Shown: in pieces, positions 6,401 to 15,283 of the stretch
Position numbering within the stretch: position 1 is the stretch's first letter
Layout of the letters: every line of letters starts with the position of its first letter
NCBI GenBank assembly: GCA_021792395.1
Contig: JAJYUR010000006.1
Location: forward strand, 1 to 48,024
Direction of reading: 5' to 3'
Source of the DNA: Microcaldota archaeon
GTDB taxonomy: Archaea; Micrarchaeota; Micrarchaeia; Micrarchaeales; Micrarchaeaceae
Length of the DNA stretch: 48,024 bases
Position numbers and translations under genes: made by a program
Notes under the pieces: generated by a model
Seen by the model: only the letters and a program-made list of their open reading frames with translations
What the model was told of the DNA's origin: nothing
The model's database searches: none

Positions 6401-7795
6401 ATGGAAGAAATTCCTTCAAAGGTCGCAGAGACATATGCAAGGCTCAAAGGCGAGTACCCATTCTTCATAGCGTTGAAGCACATAAATGGAAAATACTACA
6501 TATATTCGCAAACCACAACGAGCGATAGAAAAACAAAGAAAATAAGGTCGATATCCAATTATTTAGGCAGGATAAACGAAGGCGGCGCGTTCATAAAGAA
6601 AAGGGCATCTGATTTAGACGACATAAAGAATGCGAGAGAGATAATAGAGGCGTTAGGGGGAAAAGTTGTAATGCCTGAGACACTCAAGGATGATATAGAA
6701 GAGCTTTACATGCAAAAAATAGATCAAATAGACCGTACCCTATTGACCGCCCTTACAATGAACTCAATGGAATCTACTGCGACGATGGGCATTAAAGTAG
6801 GCATGAAAGCATCGTCCGTGCACTACAGGATTAGGCACCTTGAAGAGAAGTATTTCATAAAGTATACTGCTGAGATAGATACAGAAAAATTAGGGTTCAA
6901 CGCATATATAACATTCGTGAAGTTCAACACTGGCATTCCTACAAAGGAGATAGTATCTGATGCTCTGAAAAACAGGGCTAGAGTTCAGTTCGCCGCATTC
7001 GTAAAAGGGCAATATGACCTGATAATATACTTTCTTGCAGAAGACAACGCAAAAGTTGCAAACCTGATATATGATCTAAGGGTCAACACGGACCTGAAGA
7101 TGTTTCCTTCATATTGGCAGGTTACTTCACTAAAAGAGTATTATGGATTCATGCCATTAAGGAACGAGTTCTTCGAACTGCTTAAAGAAAGGGTATGGCA
7201 CAGGGAAAAGGAATTCGTAAGGAAAACGTCATGGCAGATAACAGAGAGCGAATATGCAGTAATGAAAGACCTGAATATGGGCATACGAAACCTAAATGAA
7301 ATAAACAAAAGGAACGAATTGAAGCAGCAGTCCTCCAGATACGCATATATGAAGCTCCTTGATACAAAGGTAATCAAAAGGCCTACAATAATAATGCAGA
7401 ACATTCCCCTGAAATACAACGCTGTGATAATAGCAACATTAACCGATAGCAACGCATTCATGCAGACGAGGAAGGGCCTTCTGGAGCACATAATAAAGGA
7501 GATAGAGGGCAACATAACAAACAAGTATTCGTTAGAGGGCGATACCGATTCTCCTGATGGCGCGATATTTATAAGTCCATTATTGAAGGAGAACGATTTG
7601 GAAATGATAAAAAAGGATTTCAATGAAAGCATAAAAGGCATGGAGCTTGAGGATATGATAATTACCGAAACGATAATAGGAACATTAGGCTACAGGCTCT
7701 TCGACAACGAGTACTCAGACCAATATCATGGTTTGAAGAAAACATACAGTTACGAATCTTTCAAACAATTGGGCAGTATAAAAAGAAATATTTAA
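6401..7795 (+). CDS. Tandem Lrp/AsnC-like regulator with transposase-like N-terminus
   Basis: A 464-aa DNA-binding protein, about three times the size of a normal Lrp. Residues ~30-58 (GKYYIYSQ...SISNYLGRI) resemble the N-terminal domain of IS4/IS1634-type transposases. Residues ~107-158 are an AsnC helix-turn-helix (IDRTLLTALT...VHYRIRHLEE), followed by a RAM-like ligand domain with a canonical VKGQYDLIIYF core (~201-211). A second helix-turn-helix-like region (~280-330) and a degenerate second RAM-like region (~340-430, LEGDTDSPDG) follow. No transposase catalytic domain is present. It probably acts as a transcription regulator; a second RAM-like protein is encoded just upstream on the other strand. 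Domain limits are by eye. Confidence 0.65.
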   Translation: MEEIPSKVAETYARLKGEYPFFIALKHINGKYYIYSQTTTSDRKTKKIRSISNYLGRINEGGAFIKKRASDLDDIKNAREIIEALGGKVVMPETLKDDIEELYMQKIDQIDRTLLTALTMNSMESTATMGIKVGMKASSVHYRIRHLEEKYFIKYTAEIDTEKLGFNAYITFVKFNTGIPTKEIVSDALKNRARVQFAAFVKGQYDLIIYFLAEDNAKVANLIYDLRVNTDLKMFPSYWQVTSLKEYYGFMPLRNEFFELLKERVWHREKEFVRKTSWQITESEYAVMKDLNMGIRNLNEINKRNELKQQSSRYAYMKLLDTKVIKRPTIIMQNIPLKYNAVIIATLTDSNAFMQTRKGLLEHIIKEIEGNITNKYSLEGDTDSPDGAIFISPLLKENDLEMIKKDFNESIKGMELEDMIITETIIGTLGYRLFDNEYSDQYHGLKKTYSYESFKQLGSIKRNI

Positions 7796-7862
7796 AAATA
7801 TACTTAATCTCCTCCGCTTTTTCCTGGATCCATAATATCACATTCCAAACTGGAATGGCAAC

Positions 7863-7961
7863 CTTTAAATAAGTTTCTCTGTTTGGATATGTAATCATAT
7901 ACGTGCCATAAGAAGGGCATTTAGGCAGGTCAGAAGGTACGCCTAAATGGAAATTAATGCC
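7863..7961 (+). promoter_or_regulatory. Possible structured leader upstream of the Tes-like gene
   Basis: The 315 bases 7796-8110 contain no convincing gene. TTTAAATAAG (7864-7873) is a TATA candidate. Downstream, CATTTAGGC (7918-7926) pairs perfectly with GCCTAAATG (7941-7949) around a 14-nt loop. The same left arm can instead pair with TGCC (7904-7907) or with AATGCC (7956-7961), so alternative folds exist. A second TATA candidate, CTTTAAAAAC (8073-8082), lies closer to the coding start. No known riboswitch class is recognised. Confidence 0.3.
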
Positions 7962-8110
7962 ACTAAATATATATTGAAAGGTAAAAAGTGCATGCGCACT
8001 GCCGCTGGCAGGACTACATGGGCTCTATAGACATGCAATTTTTGAAAGAAAGTAAAGTTTTGCACCAAAAGACTTTAAAAACCTTTGAATTCACATCATA
8101 CTCAATTAAC

Positions 8111-9988
8111 ATGGTGTTAACAATGCCGGATGAAACAGGATTGATGAGTGCAAAGCTTAGTGAAGCTGAAGTTCAAATAAACGTGAGCAAGACATTAGAC
8201 GAAGAAGTAGACCAAAACCTTATCTCAAATATAAACAACGTAAGGCCAGAGACTGATGTATCTGATAGCGCTACAATGGATCCGCTTCTTGCGCCATACC
8301 ATAGAACAGTCGAAGAAATAGAGAAAATGCCTGTAATAGAGCAGACAAAGACCGTTTGCCCGGAATGCAAGCTAATAATAGACGGCACTATCTACAAAGA
8401 TGGAGATAACGTCATGATAAGGAAGAACTGCCCTGAGCACGGATGGACTGTTGAGAAATATTGGGAAGACTACGACATGTACATGAAAATGAGAAGGTAC
8501 AATTACTACGGAAGGGGATTTGATAACCCTAACTATATAACAGAAACTAAGGGCGCCAACTGCCCGTTCGATTGCGGAATGTGCGAGAGGCACAAGTCGC
8601 ACACTGGCCTGGCAAACGTTGTGGTGACTAACAGGTGCCACCTAAGCTGCTGGTACTGTTTCTTCTATGCCAAGGAAGGCGAATCCATCTACGAACCAAG
8701 CCTTGCGGAGCTCAACAAGATATTCCTCAACCTAAGGAGCCAAAAGCCTATACCTGCAAATGCACTTCAGATAACAGGCGGCGAACCTACAATGCATCCG
8801 AAGATAGTGGAGATAGTAGAGCTTGCCAAGAAGGCAGGATTTGACCAGATACAATTGAATACTACTGGCATAAATCTGGCAAACAATCCAGAATTGGCCA
8901 TGAAGCTTAGATATGCAGGCGTAAGCACGCTATATATGAGCTATGATGGAGTCAGCAAACGCGCAAATCCAAAGAATCACTGGGAAGTGCCGAAGACCCT
9001 TGAGGTGGCAAGGAAGGCAAACATCGGAATAGTGCTGGTGCCTACAGTAATAAGGACTGTAAATGACCACGAATTGGGTGCAATGATAAATTTCGCATTG
9101 AACAATTCGGACATTGTGCGCGCAGTTAACTTCCAGCCGGTTTCGTTGGTGGGGAGGATGCCTTCAAGGCTGAGGGAGAAGCAGCGCATATCAATACCAG
9201 GCGCAATCAAGCTCATAGAACAGCAGACAAACGGGGTCGTAGCAAAAGAGGACTGGTTCTCCGTGCCGTACATAGGCGGGATAAACAGGTTCATAGAGGC
9301 GTTGACTGGCGAGTACAAATACGACATGTCTATACACTTCGCTTGCGGCGCAGGAACATATCTGTTCCTTGACACAGACAACAAGATAATCCCAGTGACC
9401 AGGTTTGTAGACGCTGCTGGACTGATAGATCACCTGCAGACTGCAGTCAACGAGATGGAGGGTAAGGGCAGATTGGCAAGGAAGGCAATAGCCCTGAAGG
9501 CCCTGATGCAGTTCAAGAGGTTCATAGACCCGAAGAACCAGCCAAAGTCGGTCAATTTCAGCAAGATGATGGTATCTGTACTGACAAAGCATGATTTTGC
9601 CACTATGGGCAAATTCCAGATGAAGTCGATATTCCTCGGAATGATGCACTTCCAAGACGAATACACATATGATATACACAGAGTCGAAAAGTGTGACATA
9701 CACTATGCCATGCCGGATGGGCAGGTGCTTCCATTCTGCACGTTCAACGTATTCCCAGAAGTGTACAGGGATAAGATACAAAAGCAATACAGTATACCAT
9801 CAAAGGAATGGCAGGAGTCCCATCAGGACTGGAATTATTCTAAGGATAAGTATATCAGGAACATAAAGGAGCTAGAGTCGTCTCCAGCATATAAGAAGAC
9901 ATACGGTAAAATGATAGACTACTTTGCATTGCCAGTTAACGGCGGGAAGCCGGTATCTGCATTTGCAAACGAGGTCTTCAAGGAGTAA
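8111..9988 (+). CDS. tes: Radical SAM protein, tetraether lipid synthase (Tes)-like
   Basis: Tes (MJ0619 family) joins the tails of two archaeol lipids to make membrane-spanning tetraether lipids by radical SAM chemistry. With the start at 8111, the protein has an N-terminal Cys pair CPEC (C83, C86) and CPEHG (from C107) as in the rubredoxin-like part of the family, CPFDCGMC (C151, C155, C158), the radical SAM motif CHLSCWYC (C176, C180, C183), the SAM-binding ITGGEPT, and later Cys residues for auxiliary clusters (HFACGAG, HYAMPDGQVLPFC). An in-frame GTG at 7988 would add 41 residues unlike the family; the TATA box at 8073 favours 8111 (or ATG 8123). About 80 residues before the first Cys pair look lineage-specific. 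The next gene follows closely, probably in an operon. Confidence 0.8.
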   Translation: MVLTMPDETGLMSAKLSEAEVQINVSKTLDEEVDQNLISNINNVRPETDVSDSATMDPLLAPYHRTVEEIEKMPVIEQTKTVCPECKLIIDGTIYKDGDNVMIRKNCPEHGWTVEKYWEDYDMYMKMRRYNYYGRGFDNPNYITETKGANCPFDCGMCERHKSHTGLANVVVTNRCHLSCWYCFFYAKEGESIYEPSLAELNKIFLNLRSQKPIPANALQITGGEPTMHPKIVEIVELAKKAGFDQIQLNTTGINLANNPELAMKLRYAGVSTLYMSYDGVSKRANPKNHWEVPKTLEVARKANIGIVLVPTVIRTVNDHELGAMINFALNNSDIVRAVNFQPVSLVGRMPSRLREKQRISIPGAIKLIEQQTNGVVAKEDWFSVPYIGGINRFIEALTGEYKYDMSIHFACGAGTYLFLDTDNKIIPVTRFVDAAGLIDHLQTAVNEMEGKGRLARKAIALKALMQFKRFIDPKNQPKSVNFSKMMVSVLTKHDFATMGKFQMKSIFLGMMHFQDEYTYDIHRVEKCDIHYAMPDGQVLPFCTFNVFPEVYRDKIQKQYSIPSKEWQESHQDWNYSKDKYIRNIKELESSPAYKKTYGKMIDYFALPVNGGKPVSAFANEVFKE

Positions 9989-10002
9989 ATAAGGTGTTTT
10001 GA

Positions 10003-10680
10003 TTGGACAAGAGCAACAAGCAGCCTTCGCAAAGCGCATATCAGGATGACCTCAATAGGAACTCCGGAATAAGCGAAGAGCAGATAACGAAGCAGTACAT
10101 AATAGAGAATGGCAACAAGGTAAGGATACCTTACAAGATGGTCAAGGAGGTAGTTTTCTCAAATATAAGCAAATCCGATATGGTAGACAGTGAGCATGCT
10201 GCGAGATTGCAGTACAGGCTCATGCTCAATGATCCAGTCATAAAGGCAAGAGTGCATTACATAAAAGGTACGATACGCGTAATATATAATCCAGCCGGCG
10301 CGGATAACCTGAGGGAGAAGATAAGCCTTGAAGACCTTATAGCATTCCTAAGCAAAGAGGGTGTAAGCGTAGATAGAGCTGCGATTGACGACCACGATTA
10401 CGACTATTATGCGAACTACTATTCAAAGACATTCAATCCTGCATCAATAAGGGAGCATGCGCCATATGGCTACACATTGCAGGAATGGAGAAAGCTGAAA
10501 CCAGAATGGGAGAAGCGCAAGATCAAATATGCCGAAAAAAGTGAGCAGAAGCAGAAAGATTTTCAGATGCAGTATCTCATTGACCATCCCGAACTGGCTG
10601 ATGCAATGGGCGTAGCTGTTCCTGAAATGAAAAAGAAAAAGGTCAGCATCCTATCTGGCATTTTCGGGAAGAAGGCATAA
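10003..10680 (+). CDS. Hypothetical protein downstream of the Tes-like gene
   Basis: Not recognised. It begins with TTG at 10003, supported by the Shine-Dalgarno site AAGGTG (9991-9996), only 14 nt after the Tes-like stop, so the two are probably co-translated. The 225-aa product has a charged, disordered N-terminus (~1-35), a compact middle (~40-125) whose strand-helix-strand order (NDPVIKARVHYIKGTIRVIYNP) recalls a ferredoxin-like/HMA fold without the metal-binding CxxC, and a highly charged C-terminal helix rich in Lys, Glu and Gln. No signal peptide or membrane segment. A partner or lipid-carrier role for the Tes enzyme is a guess from context. Confidence 0.7.
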   Translation: MDKSNKQPSQSAYQDDLNRNSGISEEQITKQYIIENGNKVRIPYKMVKEVVFSNISKSDMVDSEHAARLQYRLMLNDPVIKARVHYIKGTIRVIYNPAGADNLREKISLEDLIAFLSKEGVSVDRAAIDDHDYDYYANYYSKTFNPASIREHAPYGYTLQEWRKLKPEWEKRKIKYAEKSEQKQKDFQMQYLIDHPELADAMGVAVPEMKKKKVSILSGIFGKKA

Positions 10681-10700
10681 ACGGGTCATTCTGATTATCA

Positions 10701-10751
10701 AGTGGGTTGGAAGCATGCGGCATTATTGGCGCAGGCGCCGCTTAAACCACT
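10701..10751. terminator. GC-rich hairpin between convergent genes
   Basis: Nested arms AGTGGGTT (10701-10708) with AAACCACT (10744-10751), and GCGGC (about 10717) with GCCGC (about 10737), form a long imperfect hairpin that fills the gap between the stop at 10680 and the pheT stop. It fits a shared transcript end for both strands. Confidence 0.4.
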
Positions 10752-12427
10752 CACTCGAGCCCTTCCAAATAATCTATATTCTCAAGGAGCGTAACCTCTG
10801 CCGCAACAACCGGCTCTTCAAGCTTGAAGTTGTTTAGTACCTGCGGATGCATCTCTCCGAAAACGCCTATCCTTCTTTTGCCCGCCATTATGCCGAGGCA
10901 CCTGCCTCCTATAAATGCCGGGTCATCCGAATCGCAGAACGAGTATTCTATCTGCATTCGGTCTAAAAGTGCCTCTACATATCCCTTTATTTCGGCAAAG
11001 TTGGCTTTTGAATGCTCTGATACCATCGCAAGAGCTGTGCTTTCAATGGCATTTCCATGCTCTACCCTAAATATGCTTCCGATTTCAAAGAGCTTTTGCG
11101 GCATTTTCTCATGAGCCGACGTGCCCAAATCCTGCATCAGCGATGGAAGCAATCTCTGCCTCAATATGGAATAGGCTTCCGTTTTTGAATATTCTATGCG
11201 TACTATGGAATCGGTGTCTGGCTTCCTTTGCATGTTTTCAAAATCGTTTGTTTCATTGGTCAGATACGTGTTTATGCTTTCAAAAAAGCCCATGCCGACC
11301 ATCAAATACGATAGGTTGTCCTTGAGAGACGTGAATAGGCTAGGCATTCCATGCGCTGTGCCGTATATCGGTTTAGGCTCTATTGCATCATACCCTACGG
11401 CTATGGCTATATCCTCTACAATGTCCTGCCAGTTGAGAACGTCTACCCTGTACGGTGGCACTATAGCTACAAGTTTTCCTTTTTCATAAGCTGATCCGTA
11501 ACCCATTCTAGAAAGCAGTTGCAATATATCCTTTTTGCCCATCTCATGCCCCAATCTCGCTGAAACCCTATTAGGGTTTATTGTGATGCGCTTGTATTGC
11601 AGGGCATAGTGCGCAGCCTTTTTCTTGCCATACTCCGTGTCTATGCTGAATACATCCGCGCCTGAATCTATAAAGGAACATGCAAATATGCCTGCAACAT
11701 CATGTATGGCCTTTTCATCAGTGCCTGTTATATCTATAAATAGGTTCTTGGTCTTTTCAGTAATCTTCGTAGCGCCTGAATTTATTATTGGTATCATGGC
11801 TAATATCTTCTCCTGATCTTTTAAGAACGGATACACCTTTGCGATATTGCCTTTTTTTGTCAATGTATGTGCATACTCTATGCCCTTCGGATGTCTTTTA
11901 ATTATATCATCAAAATCATGCTCTAATTCAGAATCCAAAGGTGTGAACCTAGCACTGGCAGTTGCGTCATATTCAAGGTTCCCCTTTATTGCATCCATAT
12001 TATGCAAGCCTATCGCCAGTTTTTTTCTTCTCCTTCCGTAAGTGTCGCCTATCTTCTCCGCAAAGTTTATCAGATATTGAAGTTTGTTGCCGCTTAGGTC
12101 GGCGCCCATTACTGCAAATGCCTCGATGAAAGGCCTGACGCCATTAACCTTCTTTGTCACGTTGAGTTTTTTGATTGGGGCACTCGATGACAAAGAGTAT
12201 TCCCGTAGCTTTTTGTCACCTTCGATAAGCCCGATTGCGCGCATAAGTCCTGCAAAATCCAAAAGGTCTGGCCTGTTTGGCGTTATGTCTATGGTTATCG
12301 AAGTATCGTCGCTGCTTTCGATATCCATGCCTAATGCTATGACAAGCTCCTTGAACCTGTCATAGCCAATATGCTTTTTTATATCATCATTGTAGAATTT
12401 CACTGTTGCCAAGATATCATCCATCAT
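10751..12427 (-). CDS. pheT: Phenylalanyl-tRNA synthetase beta subunit
   Basis: Beta subunit of the alpha2-beta2 PheRS. The 558-aa product has the archaeal/eukaryal-type size (no long bacterial N-terminal tRNA-binding extension), a B3/B4 tRNA-editing region in the first half, the B5 region (RITINPNRVSARLGHEMGKK, about 290-310), and the catalytic-like module in the last third (VEDIAIAVGYDAI, FEIGSIFRVEH, ...RCLGIMAGKRRIGVFGEMHP). Its start overlaps the pheS stop by 4 nt, so the subunits are translated in a coupled way at equal level, as expected for a stoichiometric complex. Confidence 0.95.
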   Translation of the reverse strand: MMDDILATVKFYNDDIKKHIGYDRFKELVIALGMDIESSDDTSITIDITPNRPDLLDFAGLMRAIGLIEGDKKLREYSLSSSAPIKKLNVTKKVNGVRPFIEAFAVMGADLSGNKLQYLINFAEKIGDTYGRRRKKLAIGLHNMDAIKGNLEYDATASARFTPLDSELEHDFDDIIKRHPKGIEYAHTLTKKGNIAKVYPFLKDQEKILAMIPIINSGATKITEKTKNLFIDITGTDEKAIHDVAGIFACSFIDSGADVFSIDTEYGKKKAAHYALQYKRITINPNRVSARLGHEMGKKDILQLLSRMGYGSAYEKGKLVAIVPPYRVDVLNWQDIVEDIAIAVGYDAIEPKPIYGTAHGMPSLFTSLKDNLSYLMVGMGFFESINTYLTNETNDFENMQRKPDTDSIVRIEYSKTEAYSILRQRLLPSLMQDLGTSAHEKMPQKLFEIGSIFRVEHGNAIESTALAMVSEHSKANFAEIKGYVEALLDRMQIEYSFCDSDDPAFIGGRCLGIMAGKRRIGVFGEMHPQVLNNFKLEEPVVAAEVTLLENIDYLEGLE

Positions 12428-13890
12428 ATGTTTTTTCTAGACCTTAGCCAATCGATTTCATTCCTGTAGAGCTCTGAAAGCGTTTTTATCCCTAGCCTGT
12501 TGAACATTAGCCTGTCTAATCCGCCTCCCCATGCGAGGACGGTCTTTTTTATGCCCAGCGCCTTGGTTATTTCATCCCTTATGACTCCGCCTCCGCAGAG
12601 TTCAATCCAGTCATTGAGCTTTTTGTCGAAATAGTGCACCTCCAATCCAGGCTCAACGAAGGGAAAATAGGCTGGTTTTATCCTAACCTCCATATCCAGC
12701 TGTGCGTAGAACTCCTTCAGCGTATATATCAAGTGTGAAAGCCCGATGCCATCACCCACTATTATGCCATCGTATTGGTACAGTTCTGCCAGGTGCTTGT
12801 AATCAAGGCTCTCGTTCCTGAATACCTTCCCTATGGAAAATATTTTCATAGGGTATCCCATGTTCTCCTTGCCTGCCAGTTTCTGCATGTAGTGTGCAGA
12901 TACTACTGTCGTATGCGTCCTGAGCAATGCCTGCTTTGCAAGTTTCTCGCTCCATGTGCGGCTCCATGCCTTCTTATGCATGTGCTTCACTTTGGACAGC
13001 AATTCCAAATCATCTATATCTATCTCCTTAGGGTTGGATAGGAAGAACGTATCCTGCATTTCTCTGGTGGGATGATCCTGCGGCGAGAAAAGAACATCAA
13101 AATCCCAGAACGCCGAATCTATGATTGGACCTGTACCCTCTATAAATCCCATGCGCAGCCATATACTTCTTATATTGCTTATGAATTCATGCACAGGATG
13201 CAGCCTTGCCGGATAGACCTTGATTGCCTGTGCATCAACATTGTAGGGTATGAAATGTTTTCCTTTCCATCCTCCATTAGTTATTATATCTCTAGTCAAT
13301 GCGCTTATGCCGCCCGTGCGCGAGTCCGAGTGGACGAGCCTCATGCCTATATCCGTTATGGCTACGCTTTTTATTCCGCTATACAATTTTACCTCGAACA
13401 GCTTACGTTTCTTCGAAAGCACATCGGCTTCCTGCCCTGCCTTGGACAGCATACTGTCAATATCTGCAGGCTTGGCGTTTGCAAGCGCATTGAGCAGCTC
13501 CCTGTAGTTGTAATGGCCGTCAGATAAGATATGGTTGCCTTTTTCCGAAAGCGCCACAAAGCCATCATTTATCGATATCCAGCCGTTCTTTTTGGCCCAT
13601 ATGAATCCGATGTCAGCGCCGCATTCCTTTATGTCAATCCTGCCCTTTTTTGCAACGGCTTTTATAAATCGCTCCTCGGGGAACTCCCTAAGGCATTCCT
13701 TGCCTTCATCGCTTAAAATGCATCCCAATTGCTTGGTTCTTTCAACACGTATCGCATTCTTTTCGGCCAAGGACTCTATCGCCCATATTATCTGGTCGTT
13801 GCCAAGGTTCAAATCGTTGCGAATATCTTCTAGCGCAGCATTGTCATGCTCCTTAAGGTATGCCAATAGCTTTATCTCGTATTCATGCAA
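12424..13890 (-). CDS. pheS: Phenylalanyl-tRNA synthetase alpha subunit
   Basis: Catalytic subunit of PheRS. The 488-aa protein starts with winged-helix DNA/tRNA-binding-like domains (about 1-150), normal for the archaeal type, followed by the class II catalytic core with motif 2 (FRNESLDYKHLAELYQYDG) and motif 3 (WGGGLDRLMFNRLGI) near the C-terminus. The start is TTG at 13890: no in-frame ATG or GTG exists nearby, and a GGTGG ribosome binding site lies a few nt upstream. It is followed by pheT with a 4-nt overlap and preceded by a membrane-protein gene ending 14 nt away, so all three probably form one operon. Confidence 0.95.
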   Translation of the reverse strand: MHEYEIKLLAYLKEHDNAALEDIRNDLNLGNDQIIWAIESLAEKNAIRVERTKQLGCILSDEGKECLREFPEERFIKAVAKKGRIDIKECGADIGFIWAKKNGWISINDGFVALSEKGNHILSDGHYNYRELLNALANAKPADIDSMLSKAGQEADVLSKKRKLFEVKLYSGIKSVAITDIGMRLVHSDSRTGGISALTRDIITNGGWKGKHFIPYNVDAQAIKVYPARLHPVHEFISNIRSIWLRMGFIEGTGPIIDSAFWDFDVLFSPQDHPTREMQDTFFLSNPKEIDIDDLELLSKVKHMHKKAWSRTWSEKLAKQALLRTHTTVVSAHYMQKLAGKENMGYPMKIFSIGKVFRNESLDYKHLAELYQYDGIIVGDGIGLSHLIYTLKEFYAQLDMEVRIKPAYFPFVEPGLEVHYFDKKLNDWIELCGGGVIRDEITKALGIKKTVLAWGGGLDRLMFNRLGIKTLSELYRNEIDWLRSRKNI

Positions 13891-13904
13891 AGGGCTCCAC
13901 CACT

Positions 13905-14684
13905 CTACCTAGACGCTCTCAAATAAGCGTAAACTATGAAGGCGAGTATGACGACCCCTATGAGCACATATGAAAATATGCCCAGCGCGGAATACACGCC
14001 TGTGAAGAAATCAGTTACCTCCTGCTGCAGGGTCTCAGTAATCTTGAAAGTCAATGTGAACTTAGAAAGAGGCTCACCCTCAAACCACGAAAACTTCGTA
14101 ACATTCGGGTAGCCTGAAGATATGCCCTTTGTGGGTGCGTCTGGCAGCGGGTATATCGATGTCAGCAATGCCCCATTTGGCAGTACTATATTCAAGGTTG
14201 TATTCTGGGGAAGAGCTTCGCCGCTTGCAACATGCTCGAAATTGAAGACGCTGTCATTGAATGAGTACTCAAAAATCCTAGGCGATATCTGTTTAACATC
14301 CGTAACGTTTTTAACGCTATAAGACATCAGCAGGTATGCCGTTCCGCTGTTGTAGGATTTTATCAGCGGTCCCGGAAGGAATTTGAAGTTGTACACGCCT
14401 GACTTCGGGTTAATTATGTGCTGTACCAGGTATGGCCCTATGAGCGATTGCCATGTGCTTAATGTAAGATTCAATGCTATCCTGTCGGTTTCATAAGAAT
14501 TTAGGGATGTATTACTTACCGCAACTGTGAGCAGCTCAGTTACCGAGGCGCTTGTATTAGTATTTAGGGTAACCGTGGCGTTCAGATTTGTTACGGTATA
14601 AGAGGCATTGGCGATGCCCATGCCGTATACAAACATAAGCCCAAGCGCTATAGCACATAATGCCGCTGCTTTATGGATATCCAA
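13905..14684 (-). CDS. Hypothetical extracytoplasmic protein with C-terminal membrane anchor
   Basis: Not recognised. The 259-aa protein has an N-terminal signal peptide (about 1-28, AAALCAIALGLMFVYGMG, ending ANAS), a beta-rich domain with many N-x-S/T sequons (~30-225), and one C-terminal membrane helix (about 236-256) followed by a short basic tail, so it is a surface protein anchored at its C-terminus. The start is TTG at 14684, supported by GAGGT about 8 nt upstream. It lies directly before pheS on the same strand. Possibly an envelope or S-layer-associated protein. Confidence 0.75.
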   Translation of the reverse strand: MDIHKAAALCAIALGLMFVYGMGIANASYTVTNLNATVTLNTNTSASVTELLTVAVSNTSLNSYETDRIALNLTLSTWQSLIGPYLVQHIINPKSGVYNFKFLPGPLIKSYNSGTAYLLMSYSVKNVTDVKQISPRIFEYSFNDSVFNFEHVASGEALPQNTTLNIVLPNGALLTSIYPLPDAPTKGISSGYPNVTKFSWFEGEPLSKFTLTFKITETLQQEVTDFFTGVYSALGIFSYVLIGVVILAFIVYAYLRASR

Positions 14685-14809
14685 TATAAAAACCTCTATT
14701 ATCTTTTACTAAGCAATAATAAATAGATTTTGTTTGCGTCTAAAATATAAATGAGCGGCAGCCAAACGGCGCATTTTATCACAGATGTGAAAACCTGAGG
14801 AACAGAAGA

Positions 14810-14843
14810 TTTTTAAAGGCTAATATGCTTAATTAAAGCATAT
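14810..14843 (+). promoter_or_regulatory. Promoter with 8-5-8 palindrome before TRAM gene
   Basis: A TATA-like TTTTAAAG (14811-14818) is followed by ATATGCTT (14823-14830) and AAGCATAT (14836-14843), a perfect inverted repeat with a 5-bp spacer that covers the expected transcription start (about 14838-14842). The position fits a repressor operator; the regulator is unknown. Confidence 0.5.
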
Positions 14844-14889
14844 ACGGAGTAAAGCTAAAGGCTGATTCTGCGTATGAGCGAAAGATCTA

Positions 14890-15201
14890 ATGTCGGATGA
14901 AAGTTTCGAAGAAGAAGGTTCGGGAAATGAACATGGATACGGCAGGAATCATGGCAAAGGTCATGAAAGAAGGGAGCACGGAGGAGGCATGCATATAAAG
15001 TCATCGTACTTCATGCAGAAACCCGTAAAAGCCGGAGACGAAGTTGAAGTCACCATAGAAGCAGTTGCGTCTAAAGGCGATGGAATAGCTAAAGTCAATG
15101 GATTCGTAGTTTTCGTGAAAGGCGCAAAGCAAGGCGAGAAAGTAAAGGTAAAGATAACCGACGTAAAGGCAAGGTTTGCGATAGGAGAGCTTGTGCAGTG
15201 A
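14890..15201 (+). CDS. TRAM-domain RNA-binding protein
   Basis: Small archaeal TRAM proteins bind RNA and act as RNA chaperones, comparable to bacterial cold-shock proteins. In this 103-aa product residues ~44-103 form the TRAM beta-barrel (VKAGDEVEVTIEAVASKGDGIAKVNGFVVFVKGA...VKVKITDVKARFAIGEL). The first ~40 residues are a Gly/His/Glu-rich low-complexity tail, not part of the domain and probably disordered. A palindrome overlaps the promoter, so expression may be tightly controlled, and the 5' leader is about 50 nt. A second TRAM protein is encoded at 31397. Confidence 0.85.
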   Translation: MSDESFEEEGSGNEHGYGRNHGKGHERREHGGGMHIKSSYFMQKPVKAGDEVEVTIEAVASKGDGIAKVNGFVVFVKGAKQGEKVKVKITDVKARFAIGELVQ

Positions 15202-15239
15202 TGCCAAGTTTTCCATTCATCTTTTCTTACGGTTAAACC

Positions 15240-15283
15240 TTTTCAGGATAAACGCTTAATATTTTCAGGATAAATGCTTAATA
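15240..15283 (+). repeat. Two tandem 22-bp repeats upstream of valS
   Basis: Two head-to-tail copies of a 22-bp unit (TTTTCAGGATAAACGCTTAA and two more bases; 15240-15261 and 15262-15283) differ at one position (C to T). They end about 50 nt before the valS start. The second copy also forms GCTTA...TAAGC with following bases (15276-15290). They may be binding sites for a regulator, or a recent slippage duplication. Confidence 0.75.

Noticed and set aside
7988-8110. Upstream GTG start of the Tes-like gene adding 41 residues
   Set aside because: The added residues do not look like the family, and a TATA box at 8073-8082 predicts a transcript start after this GTG.
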